A stretch of 64,000 nt of DNA from contig BBXU01000651.1 in the NCBI GenBank assembly GCA_001598975.1, positions 30,015 to 94,014 on the forward strand, written 5' to 3'. The stretch comes from Parachlorella kessleri. Taxonomy: Eukaryota; Chlorophyta; Trebouxiophyceae; Chlorellales; Chlorellaceae. Shown here one piece after another: positions 32,301-42,510 of this stretch. A program made the position numbers and the translations under genes. Below the pieces are notes generated by a model. It was not told the DNA's origin. It ran no database searches and saw nothing but the letters and a program-made list of their open reading frames with translations. Numbering within the stretch: the first letter of the stretch is position 1; every line of letters begins with the position of its first letter.

Positions 32301-33991
32301 GGATGCGCCAGCTGGGGCTTCTTGCGCGCAAAGGGTGGCTCGGCTCCACCATACAAGGATATCATATCGGTGCGGAGTGCGGTGGGACATACGTGCCTCA
32401 TCCTCCGTGGCAGCAACAGGGGACCCAATGTGTTTGTTGGCAGGCAGCCGCACAGCCGCGCGGTGAGCGTGTTGGGCTCGCAGTGGCAGCAGGTGGTCAG
32501 TGGCAACAGGTGGTCAGGCATGAGAAGCTGGGGCGGACGGTGATGTACAGTGGTCCTTCTGGTCCTGTATTCTTCCTCTTATGCTGCGAGCCACCCTGCA
32601 TACAGCCAAAACGCCTGAAACTCATAAGCTATGGCGCTTGTTGTTGCATTTTTTGGGCATGCTCCGCCATGCAGCCGCATATGTGCTTTGCGTCCATTTT
32701 TGTTTGATAAGCTACCCTCAGGCAATTTTCCCTTCAGCCTTGGCTTGGTCTTCAGCACCCTGACAGCCAAGCATGCGAACAATATATAGAGCAAAGGTGG
32801 GACCCCTTGCTGGAATCCCTCGGCAAGTTTTCCGGTAAAGCTGCTCAGCTATCGGCGTGCTGTTTATAGTTGGGCGTGACAAACTCAGGTGCAATACATA
32901 GTCTTTCGTCGGGACGCCTTCTTGTAACACTGGCGGGCATATATCTGGAAGCAGCCTTGGGCAGCATTTAAGGTGGAAATGCGTGGCAGGAAGGGGTGTG
33001 ACGGGTGCCAGCTGCGCCAGTAAGCAGGCAGAATCGGAAAGGATGGGGCAGGCTGCAAGCACAGATGCAGTGATAAACCACTGGGCAGCATTTAAGATGG
33101 AATGCACGTGACAAAAATGAGGCCAGACAGCAGTTTTGGCGGGTCCAGCCGCGTCAGTAAGCAGAGCTGCTGGTGTGATAGCATAGGTGGCAGGTAGTGC
33201 AGACAGGGAGTAGAGCTGGGCTGGACTGACAGGGCGGATGCAGAGTGAGCCCGAGTCTTGCCTGCTGCTGGTGTTGAGCTTCCTTCTTCTTTGGGTTGTT
33301 TGGCGTGAGTTGTTGAATGTGGCAGGCGATGCGAATAGAGAAGACCCCGGGTTGGATTGTTCAATCTCTTGGGTGGCTGTTAATTGTCAGGACTGGATAC
33401 AAACTGGGGTTGCTGCTTGCAACGAGTAACCAAACACTGTCGGGTTGTAAACTCTGGAGAACATGCCTGGGCTTCTGCTACAATACCCAAGTATCACAGG
33501 GAGCCATCCTGGGGAAAATGGTGGCAGATCAGGAAGGAAAGCACAACCGGCAAACTTGCAAGGGTGTAATGAACATCGCCGGGGATGAGTCCAACACCAG
33601 ATGGCTGGCAACAGCACAAGGTTCGGCAGCCAAGGAAGCATGCAGATCCCACCGACAACCTGTTATGTCGTTCACTGGTGAGCAGCGGGCAAAGCGCTTC
33701 TGCCAACGGGCTGCCACCACTCAGAAAGACGCCGCACAGCACACCACAGCACAGCATCAAGCGCAACATCGATCCACGTCAAAAATTGTATGTATGTCAC
33801 ATAACACACATGGACACCGCGCAAGTGTAGCAAATGACAGAGTCAGCGTCAAAATCTATGGCCTCTGGTGCCTCTAGTTGCGTTCAAGGAATTTTGAAGG
33901 TATAGTCCATTCAGTACCTAGGAAGACTGTACCGATACAAAAGGGTGACCGTGACCTGGACCCAGCTGTCCTACAGACACTGTGGCAAGGC
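32301..33991. other. Intergenic region between GFY copies B and C
   Basis: This 1.7 kb lies between two convergent paralogues. It holds a diverged direct repeat (about 32958 and 33082, TGGGCAGCATTTAAG... with a shared CAGTAAGCAG further on). TGTAA at 32923-32927 could serve copy B. No gene is supported. Confidence 0.5.
32958..33180. repeat. Diverged tandem repeat, spacing about 124 bp
   Basis: Two copies begin TGGGCAGCATTTAAGGTGGA (32958) and TGGGCAGCATTTAAGATGGA (33082). Each continues with partly matching sequence to a shared CAGTAAGCAG block. They lie between GFY copies B and C. No function is apparent. Confidence 0.6.
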
Positions 33992-36079
33992 TCACTGCTT
34001 GGCCTCCTCCAGGTCCTGGGTGTCAATCCGGCGCTGGGTGCCAAAGTTGCCGCCAGACACGCGGTTGATGGGCTTGAAGGGGAAGACAGGCAGGATTTGC
34101 TGCAAGCAGGAAGGGAGAAGCTCGATGAGGGCTTGCGGCATGGGAGATATACAGCACATGTGCAGCCTGGCAGGGTGCTCATGGACACACACGAGAACTG
34201 CCTGCTGACACAGAAGATTGCAGGGTTTTCGTCACTGCTGCAGGCTGCAGATTGCACATCCGCCGAGTAGGGGTAATTGTAATGGTCAGAGGTAAGAGCC
34301 ATGCATGTCCCACGCACAGCCAGGCAGGCTGCAGGCTCCTCCTCACCTTGCCGTACACCTCCTTCATCAGGGCAGCGATGCCGTCATAGAAGGCTAGGAA
34401 TGCCACCCACCAGCCCCAGGCACCGGCGAACTTCATCCAGTTCATGTGGGAGGCCTGGGGCTGGCCGCCGGCAAGGAACCAGAACAGCAGGGCAAGGGAG
34501 CTGCACGCAGGGGAGAAGGGCTTATGGATCACTTCGGTGGTCACACACCGGTTTTGCAGACCACTGTTCAAGCCAGGCCCAAGCCAGGCCCAAGCCAGGC
34601 CCGGAGGGGGGTTCAAGCAAGACAACAGGTAGCAAGCACTGTACTTTGCAGGGTTCAAAGGCGCAGCAGGATTAGTATATATCAGGTGGGATACTCTAGG
34701 AGCATACCATGTTCCAACACCCACAGCTACACCCTGTAGGCAGGCATGGCAGCATCTGACACCTGCCCACCAACTCACAAGAAGAGGGCGGAGGTGACCA
34801 GGTTCATGGAGAAGGTGCAGAGCCAGAAGAGGAAGGTAAGGATGCCCCACAGAATCAGCTGCAGCACAAAGAACAGCTTGTTCGACTCATGATGGCGGGT
34901 GACACTTTGCTCTGCGTGTGACAGAAGAAGCACACAAGGGCGCCAGCGCCACAGTCCTGCTCCTAGAGAAGGTCAGGAGCCAGGTCATGAACCGCACAAA
35001 CAGGGCTTCTAGGGCGATGGGTCCGGCAGCTCAAGGAAGACAAGGGATACTTGCACTGTCAATCACGACGGTCTGCGGCACAAGGTCCGTGCTCGCGCAA
35101 CTCACCATGGTCCGCTCGCCAGAGACAGGGGCAGCAACGGGTGCCTTGTAGAGGGTGACGCCGTTGGCAGTGGAGCTAATCTGGGGGGTGATGCCGTTGA
35201 CCACAGTCCGGATGGTGTTGAAGTAGGACAGGCCCATCCAGAAGGCGCCATAGGAGCAGAAAGCGACGGTACCAAAGGTGTTCTTGCGCTGGTACTCCAG
35301 GATGCCGGCAATCAACTGCGCCAGGCCGCCGTAGAACATGCCGTAGCCCATAACAAGGCCGCTGACGCCGGTGGGGCCATCAGCCACTGTGGTGAATTGG
35401 CCCTGCAGCAATGAAGGGGGAGCTTGGAGGGTTGTTTCATTCTTGGCAAGGGGCGGCAGGTAAGGGCAGAACAGCAGTATGGTGCAGTTAACCAAAGCTG
35501 GACCCCGGACACGAAACTGTTTTTTGGCACAGCATCGACACACAGGGCAGAGCAGGTGCGGCATATGCCCTCTATCGGTGTCCTTGCTCGTGTGATTGTT
35601 GGGTTGCTGCACCTACCGATGGGGCTGTGACAAGTTGATCGTCTAGTTAATGGCTGTCAACGCAGTGCAACCCTCTTCTGTAGTGAAGCCAAGCACGCTC
35701 ACCTGTAGCAGGGCGGTGGTAAGAGCGAAGGCGAAGAGACCCAGGGGGCCTGCACAGTAACAAGCGGTCGGTCGTTACAAGTTGATCGGCAAGCGCTCCG
35801 ATACCCCCCAGCCGGCAAAGATGCTACCTTGACAGCCTCAAGGTTGAAATCTGACAGCATGGAAAGGCCCGGACGAAGCGTCGAGGTTGCGGTAGTGCAC
35901 CTAGCCTGCATGCACCCTGCGGACTGGGCGCGCACGTGTAAAGCTTTGAATCACTTACCGACATTAGATGTCGCAGGAACGATCTTGATGGTTCCGTCGT
36001 TGAACAGGTCGGCCTTGGCGAGGCGGGCATCCAGCAGCTGCAGAGCCCTCTCCACACGCTGAGCATCAGAGGAGGCCAT
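33992..36079 (-). CDS. GFY: GPR1/FUN34/YaaH (GFY) acetate transporter, copy C (inverted)
   Basis: This is the third family member, on the opposite strand. There are six exons: 36079-35959, 35749-35703, 35402-35106, 34858-34779, 34500-34347 and 34099-33992 (807 nt, 268 aa). Exon layout and phases match copy A exactly, and its C-terminal exon gives the same peptide as A. It is therefore closer to A than to B. The start [20 protein letters not shown] leads to [19 protein letters not shown], and the six-helix core follows. Intron 4 carries an 11-bp tandem repeat (34569-34602). It is likely another acetate channel of the same membrane system. Confidence 0.94.
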
Positions 36080-37862
36080 GATGTCGTCAATAAGCACCCC
36101 TGAATGCAAAGCAAGTCACTGAGTAATGTGGAAGTCGGAGCACTGATCGATCGTCTTATACTGGCGGGGCTGAGTAACCCAAGCTACGGGCTGACCACGT
36201 CAGATAGGATGAGTCACAAAAAGCGCGACAGGCGGAAGCGCATTTGCACAGCGCTGCGACCATGCAGCCGAATTGTGAACGACAGCAGGAACGAAGGGTA
36301 GTGTGGGGGTGAGCAGTGCGCGCCGGGTTGGGAGCGCACATCATGTCCTAGGCTGCAATCTCAGCCGCTGGACAGCCGTGCCTAGGTCCATAGGGTGCGC
36401 AACAAGCGAGGGTTTAGGACACTTGGCCCGCACGCGGGGTCCGTTTGTGAGGCTGTCACAGGGCTGAGCGTTTGTATGCCACTGAGCTAGCCTTTCTGCA
36501 CAGTTTGTGTGGAGTGATCAGCTATGAGCAGCTGTGCCACTTCGGTGTAAAGTAGGGGTGGTTGGGATTTAGCTTGATGGTTCCTGAAACGTCAACCAAT
36601 CAGCTTTGGTCTTGCTCCAAATACTTCAAGCCGCCCACATCTTTGGCAGCGCCAGGCTATGGGTCCCCTTTAAAAGGCACTGTGCGTCCTCTAGTCCCAT
36701 GATACATGCGCACCACGCTTACTAAACCAGGGTGGCCTGATGCTGGCTGGCAGTTGAACTCCAAGCCTCTGAACTCCAAGTGTCCTGGGAGCCAGTCCCT
36801 TGAAGGGGCTGGCTCCCAGGACACAGGCCACACATCAGACAACATAAAATACGCTTTGGCGGTCAGTGCTCTAGAAGCCCAGGAGCCTCTTTCAGGCTGA
36901 GCTGGAGGGCAACCCTTGTCTTCCAGCCTCTGGCCTGCTAGATGTATCACTTGTCAGGGTTACACATAAGTAGTGCAACTCACCCGACAGGCAGCAAGGC
37001 AGGGTAGGGGCCTGATCAATGTTCCCCGACACGCTACAGTCTGCACCCTGTGGCAAAGGATGGCAGGGGTACTGGGCAATATGAGGGCTGCGTACAGGGT
37101 ACGCTTTGTGTGCTGGATCTGGACGTCTCACCACTGCTTGGTTGCTCCCAGGGACAGCCCAGTCTGCTTCTGCTCCAAGGCCATCTCTACACATTGGCCT
37201 GACCCACAGACCCGGCCAAACTCCACATGCTTTAGGGCATCCTAGGGCAGCACAATCTACCCCTCCCTGCTTCAGTGCAACATTACAAACTGCCTACGGT
37301 CAAGCAAGGCCGGGTCAGCGCCTAGACTGAAAAACCACACATCGTCATCGAGCCATGTCAGATCAGTATGACTCTGGAAAGAAAAATGGTTAGCATGCCT
37401 GTAAACCCTGAATCAGGCAAGTCAAAATGAGGCTCCACTGCCCTACCCACGACCTACTGTCCGTCACGACAAAGTAGCAAGACTCAGGCGCATTCTGCAT
37501 CCAGCCCTGTCGGTACATATAAACTGTCACTCCCTGTTCGCACTACCTGCCACCCATACTAACTATTTTCAACACCAAACCTCATGGGGACTACTGTATG
37601 ACAGCGAAACACGACTCTGCTCCTAGCAAGACACATGAAAACAAAATGGATACCCGTACAACCCGTGCATTCCAGCCCAATGCACCGGCCTACATTACAA
37701 CTACATCAAGTGCTGATGGCCTCGCCTTGCCCAACAACGAGGGAAGGTCTGCCATGGAATGGCAGTGGCACACCTAACAAGTACACAAGCCACCGACCCC
37801 TGCAAGGTACAGGACGAAGCTAACAAGGCCATGGAACAAACCCTCTGCCAGCCCAGGAACTC
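36080..37862. other. Intergenic region with a near-perfect palindrome
   Basis: 1.8 kb upstream of GFY copy C and downstream of a small minus-strand gene. A 45-nt palindrome lies at 36780-36824. A minus-strand TGTAA (37695-37699 on +) may end the small gene. I found no supportable gene. Confidence 0.5.
36780..36824. repeat. 45-nt near-perfect palindrome (22-bp arms, 1-nt centre)
   Basis: The left arm is 36780-36801 and the right arm 36803-36824. They are reverse complements except at one position, which would be a G-U pair in RNA. The core is CCTGGGAGCCAG...CTGGCTCCCAGG. A short direct repeat (GAACTCCAAG twice) lies just before it. Confidence 0.85.
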
Positions 37863-38230
37863 TCACTCCTTGTCATCTGTCCGTGTGGCTTCCGCTATCC
37901 TCTGCTGCTCTTGAAGCTGCAGTACACCGACAGCAGGTTATAGGTGAGTAGCATTTCGGTTACCACCTGACTGTCAACTCACACACACAGAAAGCAGGGC
38001 TGCTAATGGACGCAGCTGGCACCCGCCATACTGCGGTCTGACCCCTTCTTATCACGGCAGTCCCTTTTAGAGCAGGGCTCTGCAGGTTGTGGTCAAGTGC
38101 TGGGAAATCCCACCTGCCGGTTGTTGTAATACAAGGAGACGACCGTTGAGCCAACCCAGAGGCCAGTCACAAGTGTCACACCTCCAAGAAAAGCAGAGAC
38201 CGACTTTTGTAAAACATCTGCAAGTGCCAT
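37863..38230 (-). CDS. Small single-span membrane protein, 56 aa
   Basis: I do not recognise the family. There are two minus exons, 38230-38114 and 37916-37863 (171 nt, 56 aa). The sequence is MALADVLQKSVSAFLGGVTL then VTGLWVGSTVVSLYYNNRQ, with the tail LQEQQRIAEATRTDDKE. Residues about 12-34 form one hydrophobic, Gly-rich span. The charged tail is likely helical. Splice sites are good (CAG|GTGGGA donor, CTGCAG acceptor) and the frame closes at TGA. Its start is 308 bases from prohibitin-2 on the other strand. Size and shape resemble small mitochondrial inner-membrane subunits or assembly factors, but that is only inference. Confidence 0.6.
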
Positions 38231-38538
38231 GGCAAGGTCAACGAGCAAACCTTAATTCCTAAGCAGGACGGAGATTCACAGGCTTGAACCAAATTCCGTA
38301 TTGACTTACTGCTGGGTCGTGTGGCTAGGAAACGTCTCGATTGGCTTACGCCACCTGCTGCCGCCACAGCCTGCTGTGTGTGCTTGGTCACCCTAGAGAG
38401 GCAATGCTCACTCGATAGTGCGTCCTAGGCTTCGGTATCAGCTCCTGTCGATCAATTCGTGGCAAGGGAAGGTTGTAAGGGTGGCTTGCTGAACCCAAGC
38501 CTTCCGGCCCTGATCACCGCCTGCAGCCTCGAGCAGGC
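38231..38538. promoter_or_regulatory. Divergent promoter region, small membrane protein (-) / PHB2 (+)
   Basis: 308 bases separate two opposite start codons, so both promoters lie here. No known element is recognised. Confidence 0.45.
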
Positions 38539-41531
38539 ATGGCAGAGAACTTGAGAAATATTAGAATGCCTCCTGGCAACGCAGTGGGCAGGCTCGCGCG
38601 GGTAGTCATCATCGGCGGAGCTGCTGTATATGGCCTGACCAACAGCTTGTTCAACGTGGAAGGTGGTCACAGAGCCATTCTTTTCAACAGAATAGGAGGC
38701 ATCTCCGAGAAGGTACTGGAGAGGTTGGGGAAGGTGGCTTGTGGCATGCAGACATGTCGCTGTATCACAACGTTGCTGCACCTGTCGTTACTGACCTTCT
38801 GTGACAGTGTGTTGTACATCCTTCTGACAGCACTATCAGGAGTTAGAAGTCAAAAGGCCGCTGTCGCGCATTGCAGGTGTATGCTGAAGGCACCCACCTC
38901 ATGGTGCCCTGGTTTATGCGGCCCATTATCTATGATGTGCGTGCACGACCCAACGTCATCACTAGCACTTCAGGGTCAAAGGATCTGCAGATGGTGAGCG
39001 CGTGCCTGAGCAGCTCCCTGCGAACTCATAGCGACCTTGCCTGCCGTGGGACGGGTGGGGAGGACCAGTTGGCCTTCCTGCTGTGTCGCTTGCTAGCAGC
39101 AGGCTGCTGCCAGTTCTTGCGCAAGCAAGGGCTTGAAAGGAGAGACTTGGCTGATTGCGACTTGGCCGTGTAATCACCCAGCCATCCAGGCTATGCAGCT
39201 ATTTTGTGCCTTGGCTGCGCATAAATGTCCATGGCTTTTGCTAGCCACCCTTCCACTCGCCCACTGTCATTGATCGTATTTGGAGGTAGTGCGGTCTGCC
39301 GGATAGCGAGCCTGGGCCTGGCAGAGGTGCGTGGAAGGGGTCGCGCTGGGTCCTGGCAGATTGCCTAAGCCAGGAAATGCCACCGGCGCTCCTCAGTGTT
39401 TCTCATAGGCATCTTGGCCGCCTCGCGCCGCCGCGCTTGCCTGCAGGTCAACATTGGGCTGCGTGTGCTGACGCGGCCGATGTCCGAGAAGCTCCCAGAG
39501 ATCTACCGGACCCTGGGCACCGACTACGCGGAGCGGGTGCTGCCGTCCATCATCCAGGAGACGCTGAAGAGCGTGATCGCGCAGTACAACGCCTCGCAGC
39601 TGCTCACCATGCGTGAGGTGGGCGCCTGGGCTTTGGAGTTGTGGGGGCTGGCGGGTGTGAGCTGTGAGCTGGGGAGTTGTGGGGGCTGGCGGGCGGGAGC
39701 TGTGTCCAGCTGTGCACCAGGGGGGGCTGCTGACCTTGGTGGCTCGGGATATCTGTTATTGCTGGTGCCAAGTTGAGGGCGATTGCGGGCCTGTGCTACC
39801 CTTTTAGGGCATGGAGCGGCGGAGTTGTGGTATGTATAGGGCCCTATACATACCCATAGATACTTTACATACCTATAGGGCGTTAAGAGCTGCTGGCACG
39901 TGCCAAGTCTTGCGTTGCAGCCAACCCCTCATCATCGCTCAGCTGCCAGACCCAGCGTGCCCGCCCAACCTCCCCCTGTGTCGCTCCGCATGCAGGTAGT
40001 GTCCCGCGACATCCGCCGCATCCTGACCCAGCGCGCGCGATACTTCAACATAGTGCTGGACGACGTGTCCATCACCCAGCTCACCTTCTCGCGCGAGTAC
40101 ACTTCGGCCGTGGAGGCCAAGCAGGTCGCGCAGCAGGACGCTGAGCGCGCCAAGTTCATTGTGAGTGGGGCTGGGGGCCACGGGGGAGGGGCTTGGGGTG
40201 TTGTTCAGCGGTGGTGGCGGAGGCGGCCAGACAGGCCTGCCAGGGGTTTGCAGGTGGTGTTGGAAGGCGGTGGCAGGTGGGCACCGGCTTGCCTGGGATT
40301 TTGTTGTACCCCGTGGTTGCTCTCCAGAGGCAGGCAGAGGAATTTGTGCAGTACACCTTCCTTGTGGGACTAAGTCGCATGTGTCCCCGGTGAACCCACC
40401 TCCTGCCCTGTTCCTTGCCGGCCTGGCATCGGTTACCAGTGGACCTTGGCTCCCCCGCATGGGACGGGAGCATCGTTGGCTGGCCCATTGCTGGCACTCA
40501 AACCTCGCTGCCCGCTCACCCTGGCTTGCCTGCCGACCTGGGCTGCCCTGCTGTGGCCACACTGGGTTGGTGCAGGTGGAGAAGGCCGAGCAGGACAAGC
40601 AAAGCGCCATCATCCGGGCGCAGGGTGAGGCGCAGTCGGCCACGCTGATCGGCCAGGCCATCCAGCAGAACCCGGCCTTCATCACGCTCAGGTGCGCTGC
40701 CATTAGTCATCGTCAGTCATCCTCCCAGGTCGTGCCCCCTAGCAGAACCTTGCTTCCTTCAGGCATAGGTGGGAAGGTGTAGCGTGGGGTTGATATTAGT
40801 GACCTGCTGGGCTGAGAGAGCAGCCAATGGAGCGTATGGCAAAGCAGGGCTCCGTAACACATGTCTGGCCGCATGTGGGTGCCCAGCTTGCCAACTCTTG
40901 GCCTGAGCTGTTGGTCACAGTAGTGGGAGGCAGGGTTGCTGGATGTCCATGTGGTGAGACTGTGAGCACTTTGGGCCGCTGGCGGCCATGGCTCTGTGCC
41001 CCTGCCATCTTGCCAAGCACACTTGCCTGCAAGCGCACCGCGCAGACAGCGTTGCCAGTGTGCCGGCACCCACCCCTGCCGTACTGTGCCTGGCTTCGCT
41101 GCCGCAGGAAGATCGAGGCTGCACGCGAGATTGCCGGCACAATCTCCGGGTCCGCCAACCGCGTGTTCCTGTCGGCTGACAGCCTGCTACTCAATCTGGT
41201 GCGCTGCTGTGATAGTGCTGTATATCCGTCTCCTTTCCCTTCTATCTCCCGGGAGGCCTGCCGTGCCTGCTGTACCAGTCAGCTTCGTTTCTGGCGGTTG
41301 CTGCGCCCTGTGCAGCAGCGCAGCAGCGCGTTCCGGTCGGTCTGAATATTTGCACATTGTTTGCTGTCCAACGTCCCTAAGCGGCGCTCGGGATGTGTGC
41401 ATGTGCTCATGTGTGCGCGTGCGTGCATGTGTGTGCTATGGCCGCTATTGCTATTGTATTGTAGTGTGCTCTTGAGGATGTACCTGGCTGCTGCACTGCA
41501 GAGCGATCTGGAGATTATGAAGAAGAAGTAG
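38539..41531 (+). CDS. PHB2: Prohibitin-2, mitochondrial inner membrane
   Basis: This SPFH protein forms ring scaffolds with prohibitin-1 in the mitochondrial inner membrane. There are seven exons: 38539-38712, 38877-38993, 39447-39617, 39996-40160, 40576-40691, 41108-41198 and 41502-41531 (864 nt, 287 aa, the usual length). The N-terminus [20 protein letters not shown] precedes a membrane span ([17 protein letters not shown]). Family blocks follow: [88 protein letters not shown] and SADSLLLNL. It ends in MKKK after a 30-nt last exon. PHB2 is favoured over PHB1 by the N-terminal extension and the Lys-rich tail. TGTAA lies at 41838. Confidence 0.95.
39829..39854. repeat. Perfect 26-bp palindrome in a PHB2 intron
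   Basis: GGTATGTATAGGG and its exact reverse complement abut without a loop. A third, partial copy of the motif (ACATACCTATAGGG) follows near 39870. It lies in the intron between exons 3 and 4. Confidence 0.8.
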
Positions 41532-42510
41532 ATTGTCTGCTGGGAGGCCGAGAGCTGTGCTGGGAGCCTGGCTCCTGATGGCTGATTGCTTGAGACACCA
41601 CAAGCTCTATCCGCACCACGGCGTTGCCTGACGGGATGGGTGTGGAGTGCCTTGCGGTACAACTGGCGCCTGTAGGAATTCCTAGTAGAGTTGCCGGAGC
41701 ATGGCTATGCAGTGGCAATGCGCGGGGTTAAGTGCATGCAACCCCGAGTGCAATGTGGTTGAAACTCTTTGTTGACAACTCTTTTGTGGCAAGGAGAAGG
41801 AGTTACTGAGCCTGGTGAGGGCGTTAGTACCTGGTTATGTAACTTGTATGGTCAGATCCTATGCCCAGCGGAAGGACCGAGCCAGCCAGCGGGGTACTTA
41901 TCTCCAAGCTGCAAGCTCCTGGCCGCTGCGGCACTGGGCAGACGGTCTAAGCCCAGGCAGCCAAGCATTTCCGGCCTACCAAACGTCTATAACAGTGCCT
42001 ACGAACGCGCCTGTGCTGCTCAGCGCATACCGTAAGCGTCCGCCTTGTTGGAACCCAGCTGCTATTAGCGCCACCCTTGTCCGCACCCCTGCGGTTGCTA
42101 TCCAGTTCTTCATGTGCTCCCGAGGACAGTGCGACTCCACACAGCCTCTTGACTTGTGTTCTAAAGCTTGCCTCACAAAGTCAATATCATGCTGTGTCAC
42201 CCTTGCTGACCTGGAGCCAGGTGTGCTGCTGGGCCCTTGGGAGCATGCAGCACGGTCCAAATGGCAACCACATGCCCTGACCGTATAGCCTTCATCCGCA
42301 GCAAATGGATTGTTAGCAAGCCGTCATCAGGGCCCTGCTCACAGTAAAAGCAAACGACAGAGGCAGCCAGGACCAACTGTGCTACTGTTACCAGTCAAAG
42401 TGTTGGTACCGACAACAGCCGCGTCAAAGCCATCAAGCATCACCATGCAACCTTGCGCACATGGCCGGGCAGCCATGCCGCCATTTGCCACACCCTTCCA
42501 GACTGCCCTG
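41532..42510. other. Convergent intergenic region, PHB2 / CCT3
   Basis: About 1 kb holds both 3' UTRs. I see no coding signal. Confidence 0.5.
41838..41842 (+). terminator. Candidate UGUAA polyadenylation signal of PHB2
   Basis: TGTAA lies about 307 bases after the PHB2 stop. This is motif and position evidence only. Confidence 0.4.

Noticed and set aside
34569..34602. CAGGCCCAAGC tandem repeat as a regulatory array
   Set aside because: It is a three-unit simple repeat in a GFY intron, with no sign of conservation or known binding motif.
38114..38391. Longer N-terminus for the 56-aa membrane protein through an upstream exon (TKHTQQAVAAAGG...)
   Set aside because: The frame can be joined, but it has no ATG and meets a stop upstream. 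The ATG at 38230 gives a clean two-exon gene.
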